From assembly GCF_007714205.1 (NCBI RefSeq), contig NZ_VMQU01000047.1, positions 1-38,325 of the forward strand: DNA of 38,325 nt, written 5' to 3'. The notes beneath the pieces were generated by a model. It was not told the origin of the DNA. It saw only the letters and a program-made list of their open reading frames with translations, and made no database searches. This DNA is from Mycobacterium helveticum (lineage in GTDB: Bacteria; Actinomycetota; Actinomycetes; Mycobacteriales; Mycobacteriaceae). A program made the position numbers and the translations under genes. This document shows, piece after piece, positions 15,047 through 23,599 of this stretch. The stretch's first letter is position 1. Every line of letters starts with the position of its first letter.

Positions 15047-16162
15047 GTGAAAGCGCCCGTGACGAGCCCGGGCCCCCTGGCCGGGATCAAGGTCATCGAG
15101 CTCGGCGGCATCGGACCCGGACCGCACGCCGGGATGATGCTGGCCGACCTGGGCGCGGACGTGGTCCGGGTGCGTCGCCCCGCTGCAGCGGGTCGCCACC
15201 ACGGGTCGGGACTCGCGATGCCGGCGGAGGACCGGGACCTGCTGCACCGCGGCAAGCGCATCGTCGACCTGGACGTCAAGTCGCAGCCCGGGGCGCTACT
15301 GGAGCTGGCCGCCAGGGCCGACGTGCTGCTGGACTGTTTCCGGCCCGGCACCTGCGAGCGGCTCGGGATCGGCCCCGACGACTGCGCGGCGGTCAACCCG
15401 CGGCTGATCTTCGCGCGGATCACCGGATGGGGGCAGGATGGGCCGCTGGCCCGGACGGCCGGCCACGACATCAACTATCTGTCGCGCACCGGTGCGCTCT
15501 GGGCGCTCGGTTACGCCGACCGCCCCCCGATGCCGCCGCTGAACCTCGTCGCCGACTTCGGCGGCGGTTCGATGCTGGTCCTGGTGGGCATCGTCGCCGC
15601 CCTGTACGAGCGGGAACGCTCCGGGTGCGGGCAGGTCGTCGACGCGGCGATGGTCGACGGGGTCAGTCTGCTCGCCCAGGTGATGTGGACGATGAAGTCG
15701 ACCGGCGCGTTGCGCGACCGGCGCGAGTCGTTCCTGCTCGACGGCGGCGCCCCGTTCTACCGCTGCTATGAGACGTCCGACGGCAAGTACGTGGCCGTCG
15801 GGGCGATCGAGCCGCAGTTCTTCGCCGCGCTGCTGGCCGGGCTCGGCCTGTCGCCCGACCAGGTGCCCGGCCAGCGCGACATCGCCTCGTACCCAAAGAT
15901 GTTCGACATTTTCGCCGAACGGTTCGCCGGGCGGACCCGCGACGAGTGGACGCGGGTCTTCGCCGGCACCGACGCGTGCGTGACGCCGGTCCTGACGTGG
16001 GGCGAGGCGGCCGCCGACGACCACCTGCGGGCGCGCTCCACGCTGATCACCGCCCACGGCACCGACCAGGCCGCGCCCGCCCCGCGCTTCTCGCGCACCC
16101 CGGCCCCGCCGGTGGGCGCACCGGTGGCCGGCACCACACCGCTGAGCGAAATCGACTGGTAG
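15047..16162 (+). CDS. far: Fatty-acid-CoA racemase (CaiB/BaiF, alpha-methylacyl-CoA racemase type)
   Basis: 371 residues, class III CoA-transferase/racemase family, equivalent to M. tuberculosis Rv0855 (far). The key residues of the MCR-type enzyme are visible: His in TAGHDINYLS, and Asp in NLVADFGGGSM. The CoA-binding start is IKVIELGGIGPGPHAGMMLADLGADVVRV, and FRPGTCERLGIG follows. It would epimerise 2-methyl-acyl-CoA so beta-oxidation of branched chains (for example sterol side chains or pristanate) can proceed. GTG 15047 is chosen, 12 nt after AGGAAGG; GTG 15059 is possible. A short segment around residues 44-56 (PAAAGRHHGSGLA) seems longer than in the M. tuberculosis protein as I recall it. 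Confidence 0.92.
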   Translation: MKAPVTSPGPLAGIKVIELGGIGPGPHAGMMLADLGADVVRVRRPAAAGRHHGSGLAMPAEDRDLLHRGKRIVDLDVKSQPGALLELAARADVLLDCFRPGTCERLGIGPDDCAAVNPRLIFARITGWGQDGPLARTAGHDINYLSRTGALWALGYADRPPMPPLNLVADFGGGSMLVLVGIVAALYERERSGCGQVVDAAMVDGVSLLAQVMWTMKSTGALRDRRESFLLDGGAPFYRCYETSDGKYVAVGAIEPQFFAALLAGLGLSPDQVPGQRDIASYPKMFDIFAERFAGRTRDEWTRVFAGTDACVTPVLTWGEAAADDHLRARSTLITAHGTDQAAPAPRFSRTPAPPVGAPVAGTTPLSEIDW

Positions 16163-16206
16163 CGAATCGGTTACGCGAAACCTGCCCCCTCCCGGTGCGG
16201 CGTTGC

Positions 16207-16212
16207 TAGGTT
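16207..16212 (+). promoter_or_regulatory. -10 element of second START-like gene (leaderless)
   Basis: TAGGTT, 7 nt (GAGCGCA), then GTG 16220. This supports GTG 16220 rather than the upstream TTG 16211, which would lie inside the -10. Confidence 0.55.
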
Positions 16213-16219
16213 GAGCGCA

Positions 16220-16657
16220 GTGGCTGTAAAAGCATCACGGGAATTCGTCGTCGACGCGCCGCCGGCAGTGGTCATGGAGGCCCTGACCGACGTCGTCGTG
16301 CTGTCGTCCTGGTCGCCCCTGCACAAGCACGTCGAGGTGGTCGACCGTTATCCCGACGGTCGGCCCCACCACGTGAAGGCCACGATCAAAATCCTGGGGC
16401 TCGTCGACAGAGAGGTTTTGGAATACCACTGGGGCCCCGACTGGGTCGTCTACGACGCCAGGGGAACCCCCCAGCAGCACGGCCAGCACGTCGAGTACAA
16501 CCTCAAGCCCGAGGGCACGGACCAGACCCGGGTGCGGTTCGACATCACCGTCGAACCGGCGGGGCCCATCCCGGGCTTCATCGTCAAGCGGGCGACGCGA
16601 TCCGTCCTCGATGCCGCGGTGAAAGGCCTGAGCGAGCTCATCGCCGGCGGCGGCTGA
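16220..16657 (+). CDS. START-like (SRPBCC) protein, Rv0856 type
   Basis: 145 residues with the helix-grip lipid-binding fold: VAVKASREFVVDAPPAVVMEAL at the start, SSWSPLHKHVEVVDRYPDGRPHHVK, EVLEYHWGPDWVVYDA, and a C-terminal helix. It corresponds to M. tuberculosis Rv0856. It is about as long as, and clearly paralogous to, the next gene, sharing PDGRPHHVK, EVLEYHWGPDWVV and QHGQHVEY. It is the second of three such genes flanking far. Start GTG 16220 fits both the paralogue alignment and the -10 spacing. Ligand unknown. Confidence 0.87.
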   Translation: MAVKASREFVVDAPPAVVMEALTDVVVLSSWSPLHKHVEVVDRYPDGRPHHVKATIKILGLVDREVLEYHWGPDWVVYDARGTPQQHGQHVEYNLKPEGTDQTRVRFDITVEPAGPIPGFIVKRATRSVLDAAVKGLSELIAGGG

Positions 16658-16693
16658 TCGGAATGTCCCGGCCACATCCGCTACCGCGGTTGC

Positions 16694-16699
16694 TAACTT
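16694..16699 (+). promoter_or_regulatory. -10 element of third START-like gene (leaderless)
   Basis: TAACTT, 7 nt (GGTAGCG), then GTG 16707. Each START-like gene therefore has its own promoter rather than relying on read-through. Confidence 0.55.
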
Positions 16700-16706
16700 G
16701 GTAGCG

Positions 16707-17162
16707 GTGGCCGTACAAGCGTCGGCGCAGATCGTCATCGATGCGCCCCCGGAAGCGATCATGGTGGTGCTCGCCGACGTCGACTCGGTGCCCATCTGGT
16801 CCTCGGTGCACAAGAAGGCCGAAATCATCGATGCCTACCCCGATGGCCGGCCACACCATGTCAAGGTCACGGTCAAGGTGCTCGGAATCGTCGATCATGA
16901 AGTGCTGGAATACCATTGGGGTCCCGACTGGGTGGTGTGGGACGCGCAGAGGACCGCGCATCAGCACGGCCAGCACGTCGAATACAGGTTGCAGCGCGTC
17001 GGCGTCGACACGACGCGGGTGCAATTCGACATCACCCTGGAACCGTCGGCGCCGTTGCCGGAGTTTCTGGTCAACCGTGCGCGAATGACGGTACTGCGCG
17101 CCGCGACCGAGGGATTGCGCAAGCAGGTGCTGGCCGCGCAGCGGCCTCGCCGGCCGGAGTAG
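16707..17162 (+). CDS. START-like (SRPBCC) protein, Rv0857 type
   Basis: 151 residues. It has the same fold as its upstream paralogue: VAVQASAQIVIDAPPEAIM, VPIWSSVHKKAEIIDAYPDGRPHH, EVLEYHWGPDWVVWDA, and a C-terminal helix ending in a basic tail (LAAQRPRRPE). It corresponds to M. tuberculosis Rv0857, which in that genome is followed by dapC. Here a two-component system and PPE gene intervene. Its stop lies 29 bp from the convergent histidine-kinase stop. GTG 16707 is chosen over TTG 16698 on the same grounds as for its neighbour. Confidence 0.87.
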   Translation: MAVQASAQIVIDAPPEAIMVVLADVDSVPIWSSVHKKAEIIDAYPDGRPHHVKVTVKVLGIVDHEVLEYHWGPDWVVWDAQRTAHQHGQHVEYRLQRVGVDTTRVQFDITLEPSAPLPEFLVNRARMTVLRAATEGLRKQVLAAQRPRRPE

Positions 17163-17191
17163 CCGGCAGGGCGCCCCGGCGCGGGATGGCC

Positions 17192-18616
17192 TCAGGCCGC
17201 CGGTCCGGCGGAAGCCTGCGTCAGGGGCAGGCTCAGCCGGAAGGCCGCTCCGGATTCCCGGGCAAGGCATTCCAACGTACCGTGGTGCGCCTCGGCCAGT
17301 CCCCGGGCGATCGACAGCCCGAGGCCGGCGCCACCGGAGCCGCGGTCCCGCGCGTCGTCGAGGCGGACCAGCCGGTCGAAAACCCGCTCACGGTCCGCGT
17401 CGGGGATGCCCGGCCCGGAGTCGACAACCGTCACCTCCGCGGTCCGGTCTCTGGCGGCGGTGCGCACGGTGATCTCGCCGCCGCGCGGGGTGTACCGGCG
17501 GGCGTTGTCCAACACATTCGACAGGATCTGGACGATCCGGCCGGGGTCGGCACGGATGGGTAAGCGACTGCCGTCCCCGACCAGGCGCACCGACACGCTG
17601 GGCGCGAGCATGGCGGCGCGTTCCACCTCGGCGGCGACGACGTCGACGAGGTCCACGTCCTCGCTGCGCAAGGCCGTCCCCGCATCGATGCCGGCGATGT
17701 CCAGGAGGTCGGACACCAGCCGGCCGGCCCGCCGGGTTTCGCCGCCCAGCAGCGCGGCGTAGCGGCGCAGCCGGGAGATCGACGCGTCGTCGTGGCCGGT
17801 TCCTTCGGTGCTGGCCGTCAGCTGTTGGGCCACCGCCTGGATGGCGGTCACCGGGCTGCGCAGCTCGTGTGCCGCGTCGGAGAGGAAGCGGCGCGTCTTC
17901 AACTCGGCTTGCTGCGCGGCCTCGGCGGCCCGGTGGGCGGTGGTTTCGGCAGTCTCCAGCGCGTCGAGCATGGTGTCGAACGCGGCCGCGGCGTGGCCGA
18001 GTTCGGTCGACGGCCGGTCCGGCCGGAGTCGCCGGCCCCGGTCGCCGTAGGTGATCTGCTGCGCCGTCGAGGTGATCCGCTGCAGCGGGGCCAGCGCGCG
18101 GCCGACGACGAGCCTGACCAGCACCGCGATCAATATCAGCGTGGCGATGCCGCCGATGAGGAGGTCGCGGCGCAGTTGGGCCCGGCGGGCCTGGATGCCG
18201 TTGGTCTTGGCCACCATGACAAGCGTCGAGCCGTCGCGCAGGACGCGGGTGACCGACTTGCTGCTCCGTTCCCCGGCCGACGGTGGCGGCACGGGCCCGC
18301 CTTGCGGCGGCGGGGACGCGGTGGGCGTCAGCGAGCGGTCACCGTAGCGGGTGCCGTCCGGGCCGATCACCTGCACGCGGATCCGCTGCGCCTGCAGCTG
18401 GGCGACGAGCTCGGCGGGCCCGACGCCCACCTTGACGAGATTGGCGGCGCGCACGACGTCGTCGGCCAGCCGGGACTCCAGGTCACGGTTGAGCTGCACG
18501 CCGACCACCTCGTCGATCGCCGCGCCGAGGGCCAGCAGCAGGATGGCGATCAGGGTCACCATCGCCACCGTCACCCGCCGGCGCAGCGACGGAGTGGGAG
18601 TGGTCGGCGCGGTCAC
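17192..18616 (-). CDS. Sensor histidine kinase (two-component system)
   Basis: 474 residues. TM1 at about 14-38, then an extracytoplasmic sensor of about 110 residues with a Pro-rich stretch (PPPQGGPVPPP). TM2 at about 152-172 is followed by HAMP, with a HisKA domain carrying phospho-acceptor His250 (AAHELRSP). The ATPase domain shows N-box NVLDNARRYTPRGG, G1 DSGPGIP (399-405) and G2 GGAGLGLSI. All catalytic motifs are intact. It starts at GTG 18616, overlapping the regulator's stop (GTGA), so kinase and regulator are made together. It is absent from this place in the M. tuberculosis order. The signal sensed is unknown, and I cannot equate it to a named mycobacterial pair. Confidence 0.93.
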   Translation of the reverse strand: MTAPTTPTPSLRRRVTVAMVTLIAILLLALGAAIDEVVGVQLNRDLESRLADDVVRAANLVKVGVGPAELVAQLQAQRIRVQVIGPDGTRYGDRSLTPTASPPPQGGPVPPPSAGERSSKSVTRVLRDGSTLVMVAKTNGIQARRAQLRRDLLIGGIATLILIAVLVRLVVGRALAPLQRITSTAQQITYGDRGRRLRPDRPSTELGHAAAAFDTMLDALETAETTAHRAAEAAQQAELKTRRFLSDAAHELRSPVTAIQAVAQQLTASTEGTGHDDASISRLRRYAALLGGETRRAGRLVSDLLDIAGIDAGTALRSEDVDLVDVVAAEVERAAMLAPSVSVRLVGDGSRLPIRADPGRIVQILSNVLDNARRYTPRGGEITVRTAARDRTAEVTVVDSGPGIPDADRERVFDRLVRLDDARDRGSGGAGLGLSIARGLAEAHHGTLECLARESGAAFRLSLPLTQASAGPAA

Positions 18617-19320
18617 GGCTGGGCCGCCGACAGCCGGTAGCCGATTCCCCGGACCGTGTGCAGCATCCGGGACCCGTGTGCCTCCAGCTTGCGGCGCAAC
18701 GCGCTGATGTAGACCTCGACGAGGTTGGCGTCGTAGGCGTCGTATCCCCAGACCGCAGCCAGGATCTGGTCCTTGCTCACCGTCCGGCCCCGCTGTTCCA
18801 CCAGGTAGCTCAGCAGCTTGAACTCGGTGCCGGTGAGGTCCAGCATGGTGCCGGCCCGGCTCACCACACCGCCGTCGGCGTCCAGGACCAGATCGCCGAC
18901 CTGCATGGCCGAGGGCACCCGTCCGCGCCGCCGCAGCACGGCTCCCACCCGGGATACCAGCTCGGCGACGTCGAACGGCTTGACCACGTAGTCGTCGGCG
19001 CCGGCGTCGAGCCCACGCAGCCGATCCGGGAGCGCGTCGCGGGCGGTGAGCAGGACGATGCCGGCGTCGCCGTAGCCGCGGACCACGTCGATGAGGGCGA
19101 AACCGTCGCGGCCGGGCAGCATCACGTCGAGCACCACCAAGTCGGGCCGAAACGCGGCCAGCGCGTCCTCCAGCCCCCGGCCGTCCACCCGTCCGCCGCT
19201 GACATACCCGGCATCGGCGAGCGCCTCCACGACCATCTCGCGGATGGCGGCGTAGTCCTCCACCACCAGCACCCGCGGTGGGTTGGTGTCCGCGTGCTGT
19301 CGAGCCGAAAGTCCATGCAC
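18613..19320 (-). CDS. OmpR/PhoB-family response regulator
   Basis: 235 residues. The receiver domain has an acidic pair E21-D22, phospho-acceptor Asp65 (LVVLDVMLPGRDG), and Lys114 (VVKPFDVAEL). The winged-helix DNA-binding domain at about 140-232 shows LDLTGTEFKLLSYLVEQRGRTVSKDQIL and VEVYISALRRKLE. It starts at GTG 19320 and reads away from the PPE gene at 19464. The gap holds paired direct repeats that fit its expected tandem binding sites, so it may control itself and the PPE gene. It is followed by its kinase with a GTGA overlap. Confidence 0.93.
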   Translation of the reverse strand: MHGLSARQHADTNPPRVLVVEDYAAIREMVVEALADAGYVSGGRVDGRGLEDALAAFRPDLVVLDVMLPGRDGFALIDVVRGYGDAGIVLLTARDALPDRLRGLDAGADDYVVKPFDVAELVSRVGAVLRRRGRVPSAMQVGDLVLDADGGVVSRAGTMLDLTGTEFKLLSYLVEQRGRTVSKDQILAAVWGYDAYDANLVEVYISALRRKLEAHGSRMLHTVRGIGYRLSAAQP

Positions 19321-19343
19321 ACGGCCATTGTGACGACGTTTTC

Positions 19344-19399
19344 CTGAAGGGAGGCTGAGCGTACGCGCCTGGGCGCGCCTCTTTCAGCTGCGCTTCAGC
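19344..19399. promoter_or_regulatory. Paired direct repeats, probable response-regulator sites
   Basis: TTCAGC occurs at 19383-19388 and again at 19394-19399, an 11-bp period. In the opposite orientation, CTGAAG at 19344 and CTGAGC at 19355 also have an 11-bp period. OmpR/PhoB regulators bind tandem half-sites one helical turn apart. Two such boxes facing apart in the 143-bp gap between the regulator and PPE genes would allow control of both. Confidence 0.5.
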
Positions 19400-19463
19400 T
19401 TCGCCGTGGAGTGTCGTCGTCGAACGAAGACCCGACCGGCCTGAGCACAAAGGGTGTTGCGCA

Positions 19464-20657
19464 ATGGATTTCGGAATGCTGCCACCGGAGGTCAACTCCG
19501 CGCGGATGTATGCGGGACCGGGCTCGGGCCCGTTGCTCACGGCCGCGGCGGCCTGGGACGGGCTGGCCGCCGAACTGCGCGTCACGGCGGCGTCGTGCGA
19601 CTCGGTGCTCTCGGGCCTGGTGAGTTCGTGGACGGGGCCGGCGTCGGCTTCGATGGTCGGCGCGGTCGCGCCCTATGTCGCGTGGATGAACACCACCGCC
19701 GCCCAGTCCGAGCATTCCGCGGCCCAGGCGCGCGCGGCGGCGGCCGCCTACGAAGCCGCGTTCGCGATGACGGTGCCGCCGCAGTTCGTCGCGGCCAACC
19801 GCAGTTTGGTGATGTCGCTGATCGCAACGAACTTCCTGGGGCAGAACACCCCGGCGATCGCGGCCGCCGAGGCGCAGTACGGCGAGATGTGGGCCCGGGA
19901 CGCCGCCGCCATGTACGGCTACGCCGGCGCCTCGGCGAGCGCGTCGAGGCTGACGCCGCTCCAAGCGCCGCAGCAGCTCGGCAACCCGGCGGGTCCGGTC
20001 GGCCAGACCGCGGCGGTGCAGGCCGCCACGACATCCGCGGCGGCCAACACCCAGACGACCCTGCAGGAGGCCATGTCGGCGCTGCCGCAGACCCTGCAGG
20101 GGCTCGCCTCGCCGTTGTCCTCGGCGTCGTTCCTGCCGTCCACGTCGACGCTGACGTCGGTGTTCAACTCCTCGATGAACAACCTGAAGACGGTCCTCTA
20201 CCCGGCATCGATCGTCTCGATGATGCCGATGCGGGGACTCTCGATGGCCAACATGTCGAAATCCCTGATGTCGTCGGTCGGGGCGGCCGCCAAGGCGATT
20301 CCCGCGGCCGGGGCGGCGCTGTCGCACGGCGTCGGCGCGGGAGCCCTGGGGCCACTCGGCACGGTGAACCTGGGTGTGGGCGGGAGCCCGGGCGCGGTGT
20401 CGGCGGGGTTGGGCCGGGCCGTCACGGTCGGCGCGCTGTCGGTGCCGCAGGCGTGGTCGCCGGCGCCGATAGCCAACCCCTTCGCGGCGGGGTTGCCGGG
20501 GGTCGGGTTCGGCTCCCTGCCGAGCCAGGCCGCCGCGTCGATGGGACTGCCGCCGATGACGCCGATAACGAACATGGCCACCCAGGGCATGTTCACCGCG
20601 GCCCCTCGCTACGGGTTCCGTCCCGCGGTGCTGGCCCGCCCGCCGGCCGCGGGATGA
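19464..20657 (+). CDS. PPE family protein, SVP subfamily
   Basis: 397 residues. The N-terminal PPE domain (about 1-175) begins [18 protein letters not shown] and holds the helical-hairpin WxG turn (SSWTGPAS). The subfamily motif GALSVPQAW (Gxx-SVPxxW) lies about 50-60 residues from the C-terminus, marking PPE-SVP. These proteins are exported by ESX type VII systems, usually as a heterodimer with a PE protein. No PE gene is adjacent, so the partner is elsewhere. The gene is divergent from the response regulator, suggesting signal-dependent expression. Its end is 14 bp from the convergent dapC stop. It is an insertion relative to the M. tuberculosis gene order. Confidence 0.95.
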   Translation: MDFGMLPPEVNSARMYAGPGSGPLLTAAAAWDGLAAELRVTAASCDSVLSGLVSSWTGPASASMVGAVAPYVAWMNTTAAQSEHSAAQARAAAAAYEAAFAMTVPPQFVAANRSLVMSLIATNFLGQNTPAIAAAEAQYGEMWARDAAAMYGYAGASASASRLTPLQAPQQLGNPAGPVGQTAAVQAATTSAAANTQTTLQEAMSALPQTLQGLASPLSSASFLPSTSTLTSVFNSSMNNLKTVLYPASIVSMMPMRGLSMANMSKSLMSSVGAAAKAIPAAGAALSHGVGAGALGPLGTVNLGVGGSPGAVSAGLGRAVTVGALSVPQAWSPAPIANPFAAGLPGVGFGSLPSQAAASMGLPPMTPITNMATQGMFTAAPRYGFRPAVLARPPAAG

Positions 20658-20671
20658 GCAATGCGCGCCGA

Positions 20672-21874
20672 TTATCCCGCGGGCCGGTCCCGCAGCGCCG
20701 CGAGTCGCCTGATCGCTTCGTCCAGGGTGTCGTCGCGTTTGCAGAAGGTGAAGCGCACCAGGTGATTCCACACCTTGGACTGCTCCGCGGCGTGCGCGGC
20801 GGCCGGGTCGCAGAACGCCGACATCGGGATGGCGGCCACGCCCACCCGCTGCGGTAGGTCCGCGCAGAACGTGGTGCTGTCGTCGTAGCCGAGCGGGCGC
20901 GGGTCGGCGCACAGAAAGTACGTGCCGTAGCTGTCGTGCACCTCGAAACCGATCTCGGCCAAACCCGCGCCCAGCCGGTCCCGCCTGGCCTGCAACGTGT
21001 TCCGGAGTTCGGCCACCCACTCGTCCTCGGTGTCGAGCGCCAGGGCGACCGCGGGCTGGAACGGCGCGCCGCCGACATAGCTCAGATACTGTTTGGCGGC
21101 CCGCATGCCGGCGATGAGCGGCGCCGGGCCGCAGGCCCATCCGATCTTCCAGCCGGTGCAGTTGAACATCTTCGCCGCGCTGGAGATGGTGACGGTGCGC
21201 TCGGCCATGCCGTCGAAGCAGGCCAGCGGCAGGTGCTCGTGGCCGGCGGGGGAGGCGTACACCAGGTGCTCGTACACCTCGTCGGTGATCACCAAAAGAT
21301 CCGCCGCGACCGCGATTTCGGCGATGGACGCCAGTTCGGTCCTGCTCAGGACCGCCCCGGTCGGGTTGTGCGGCGTGTTGACGATCAGCGCCCGGGTGCG
21401 CGGCGTGACCGCCCGGCGCAACGCGTCGGCATCCAGGGCGAAGCCGCGACCGTCGGGGACCAGCGGCACGGCCACCCGGTGTGCGCCGGCCATCGCCAGC
21501 ACCGGTGCATAGGAGTCGTAGAACGGCTCGATCAGCACGACTTCCGAGCCGGGCTCCACCAGACCGAGCACCGCCGCGGCGATCGCCTCGGTGGCCCCGA
21601 CCGTGACCAGCACCTCGGTGTCGGGGTCGTAGTCGATGCCGAAACGCCGCCGCCGCTGGGCGGAGATGGCCTGCCGCAGCGCCGGGATGCCGATCCCGGG
21701 CGGGTACTGGTTGGCGCCGCCGGCGATGGCGTCCTGCGCGGCCTTCAGCAGGGCGGGGGGCCCGTCCTCGTCGGGGAAGCCCTGGCCGAGGTTCACCGCG
21801 CCGATCCGCGCGGCCAGGGCCGACATTTCGGCGAACACCGTGGTCGCGTACGGACGCAGTCGCGACACCGTCAT
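20672..21874 (-). CDS. dapC: Class I PLP aminotransferase, N-succinyldiaminopimelate type
   Basis: 400 residues, fold-type I aminotransferase matching M. tuberculosis Rv0858c (DapC). It would transaminate N-succinyl-2-amino-6-ketopimelate in lysine and diaminopimelate synthesis. PLP contacts are visible: N170 in NTPHNPTG, D198 and Y201 in VITDEVYEHL, and the Schiff-base Lys235 in SSAAKMFNCTGWK. A late Arg (LVRFTFCK) would bind substrate carboxylate. It begins at ATG 21874, preceded by TAAGCT ending 8 nt upstream and no Shine-Dalgarno sequence. It is divergent from the DUF35 gene at 21961. The exact substrate is from family knowledge; related enzymes act on kynurenine or methionine, so some doubt remains. 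Confidence 0.9.
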   Translation of the reverse strand: MTVSRLRPYATTVFAEMSALAARIGAVNLGQGFPDEDGPPALLKAAQDAIAGGANQYPPGIGIPALRQAISAQRRRRFGIDYDPDTEVLVTVGATEAIAAAVLGLVEPGSEVVLIEPFYDSYAPVLAMAGAHRVAVPLVPDGRGFALDADALRRAVTPRTRALIVNTPHNPTGAVLSRTELASIAEIAVAADLLVITDEVYEHLVYASPAGHEHLPLACFDGMAERTVTISSAAKMFNCTGWKIGWACGPAPLIAGMRAAKQYLSYVGGAPFQPAVALALDTEDEWVAELRNTLQARRDRLGAGLAEIGFEVHDSYGTYFLCADPRPLGYDDSTTFCADLPQRVGVAAIPMSAFCDPAAAHAAEQSKVWNHLVRFTFCKRDDTLDEAIRRLAALRDRPAG

Positions 21875-21882
21875 GACAGTCG

Positions 21883-21888
21883 AGCTTA
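21883..21888 (-). promoter_or_regulatory. Possible -10 element of dapC
   Basis: TAAGCT on the minus strand, 8 nt before ATG 21874. Transcription would start at or one base before the codon. Confidence 0.35.
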
Positions 21889-21960
21889 AGGCGCGGTGCC
21901 GATGCGCCCGGCACGACCCGGGATGGGCTACGGTCGTTTACACACGGGACGGAGGTTGTC

Positions 21961-22359
21961 ATGGCCGGGCAGATTCCTTTGGTCGACTATCTGGTGCTCG
22001 ATGACGGCGAACCGCACCTGGTCGCGCACGAGTGCACCCAGTGCGGGGCCCGGTTCTTCGACCGGCGCAACGCGTGCGCGAGCTGCTTTGCCACGGAGTT
22101 CAAGACCGTCCCGGTGGCGACCGAGGGCACGGTGCGTGCGTTCACGATCGTCACGTTCGCCGCGCCGGGGATCCCGACCCCGTTCGTCGCGGCGGTGGTG
22201 GACTGCGGCGGCACCCAGGTGCGCGCCAACCTGATCAATGTCGAGCCCGACCCCGAGCACGTGCGCGACGGCATGAAGGTGCGGCTGGCCACCTGTTCGG
22301 TGGGAGCCGACGCCGAGGGCACCGAGGCGATCGGCTTCGGTTTCGAGCCCGCCGCCTGA
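21961..22359 (+). CDS. DUF35 zinc-ribbon/OB-fold acyl-CoA-binding protein
   Basis: 132 residues. A rubredoxin-like zinc ribbon with four cysteines (CTQCGARFF and CASCF, residues about 25-42) is joined to an OB fold (GTVRAFTIVTFAAPGIPTPFVAAVVDC onward). DUF35 proteins pair with thiolase-like enzymes and help bind acyl-CoA; ChsH2 with Ltp2 is the characterised case. The thiolase gene follows 31 nt downstream, so this is its probable partner. It has a strong GGAGG 6 nt before the ATG. The two genes are not part of the recalled M. tuberculosis order between dapC and fadA. Confidence 0.88.
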   Translation: MAGQIPLVDYLVLDDGEPHLVAHECTQCGARFFDRRNACASCFATEFKTVPVATEGTVRAFTIVTFAAPGIPTPFVAAVVDCGGTQVRANLINVEPDPEHVRDGMKVRLATCSVGADAEGTEAIGFGFEPAA

Positions 22360-22390
22360 GCAACCGAGTCACTTCGAAGGAGCAGCGACG

Positions 22391-23599
22391 ATGAGCGCCA
22401 GCGACGAGATCTGGATCCTGGGCATCCGGATGACCAAGTTCGGCAAGCACCCCGACCTCGACACGGTCGACCTGGCGGCCGAGGCGGCGATGGGCGCGCT
22501 GGCCGATGCCGGGGTCACGATGGCCGACATCGGTGTGCTGGCGGCCGGCAACCTGATGAACGCCCACGCCGGCATCGGTCAGCAGCTGCAGAAGCAGATC
22601 GGCCAGACCGGCATCCCGGTGTACAACGTGGCCAACGCGTGCGCCACCGGGGCCACCGCGCTGCGCACCGCGATCATGGCGGTCAAGGCCGGCGAGGTCG
22701 ACTACGGCATGGCCGTGGGCGTGGAGAAACTGTCCGGGGCCGGTCTGCTGGCCGGGGGCAACCAGCAGAAGTCCGACGACGTCTGGGCACCCAAGGGCCG
22801 CTACGGTGCGGTCGCCCCGGTCGACGGGCGCATCGGCACCGAGACCATGCCCGGGGTGTTCGCCCAGATCGGCACCGAGTACGGCCACAAATACGGCGGC
22901 ACCAGCTTCGAGTTGTTCGCCAAGATCAGCGAGAAGAACCACGCCCACTCGACCCTGAACCCGCTGGCCGCTTACCAGAAGCGCTTCACCCTCGAGCAGA
23001 TCATGGGCGACGTCATGATCGCCTACCCCAACACCCGCCCGATGTGCTCGGCCAACTGCGACGGTGCCGCGGCCGCGATCGTGTGCAACGGCGAAACGCT
23101 CAAGTCGCTCTCACTCGAGCAGCGCCGGCGCGCGGTGAAGGTGTCGGCGTCGGTGCTGACCACCGACCCCTATGAGGAGGGCTGCCAGGTCCTGCCGAAT
23201 GTCAACACCCTGACCCGCAGGGCCGCCAAGACGGCCTACGAGCAGGCCGGCGTCGGCCCGGGCGACCTGGACCTGGTCGAGCTGCACGACTGCTTTGCCA
23301 CCGCCGAACTGGTGCACTACGACAACCTGATGCTGTGCGAAGAGGGCGGGGCCGCCGACTTCTTCAACTCCGGGGCCACCTGGCGCGACGGCTCGACCCC
23401 GGTCAACGTGTCGGGCGGGCTGCAGTCCAAGGGACATCCCATCGCGGCGACCGGCATCGCCAACATCTGGGAAGTCTGCCATCACCTGCGCGGCGAGGCC
23501 GGCGACCGTCAGATCGCCGACGCCAAGGTCGGAATGGCCCACGTCATCGGCCTGGGCTCGGCCTGCGGCGTACACATCCTCGAGAAGTCGTCGGCCTAA
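22391..23599 (+). CDS. SCP2-type thiolase (lipid-transfer-protein family)
   Basis: 402 residues. The full catalytic set is visible: nucleophile Cys84 (NACATGATAL), ELHDCFATAELVHYD typical of SCP2-type thiolases, GHPIAATG with the catalytic His, and the second Cys in LGSACGVHI. It should cleave a 3-ketoacyl-CoA. SCP2-type enzymes typically take bulky or branched substrates such as sterol side chains. It has a GAAGGAG ribosome site. It is partnered with the upstream DUF35 gene and sits directly before the fadA-fadB operon, so all three may serve one pathway with separate chain-length ranges. Confidence 0.9.
   Translation: MSASDEIWILGIRMTKFGKHPDLDTVDLAAEAAMGALADAGVTMADIGVLAAGNLMNAHAGIGQQLQKQIGQTGIPVYNVANACATGATALRTAIMAVKAGEVDYGMAVGVEKLSGAGLLAGGNQQKSDDVWAPKGRYGAVAPVDGRIGTETMPGVFAQIGTEYGHKYGGTSFELFAKISEKNHAHSTLNPLAAYQKRFTLEQIMGDVMIAYPNTRPMCSANCDGAAAAIVCNGETLKSLSLEQRRRAVKVSASVLTTDPYEEGCQVLPNVNTLTRRAAKTAYEQAGVGPGDLDLVELHDCFATAELVHYDNLMLCEEGGAADFFNSGATWRDGSTPVNVSGGLQSKGHPIAATGIANIWEVCHHLRGEAGDRQIADAKVGMAHVIGLGSACGVHILEKSSA

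Noticed and set aside
19371..19380. GGCGCGCC palindrome in the regulator/PPE gap
   Set aside because: An 8-bp GC palindrome is common in this composition, and the 11-bp-period direct repeats on either side explain the region better.
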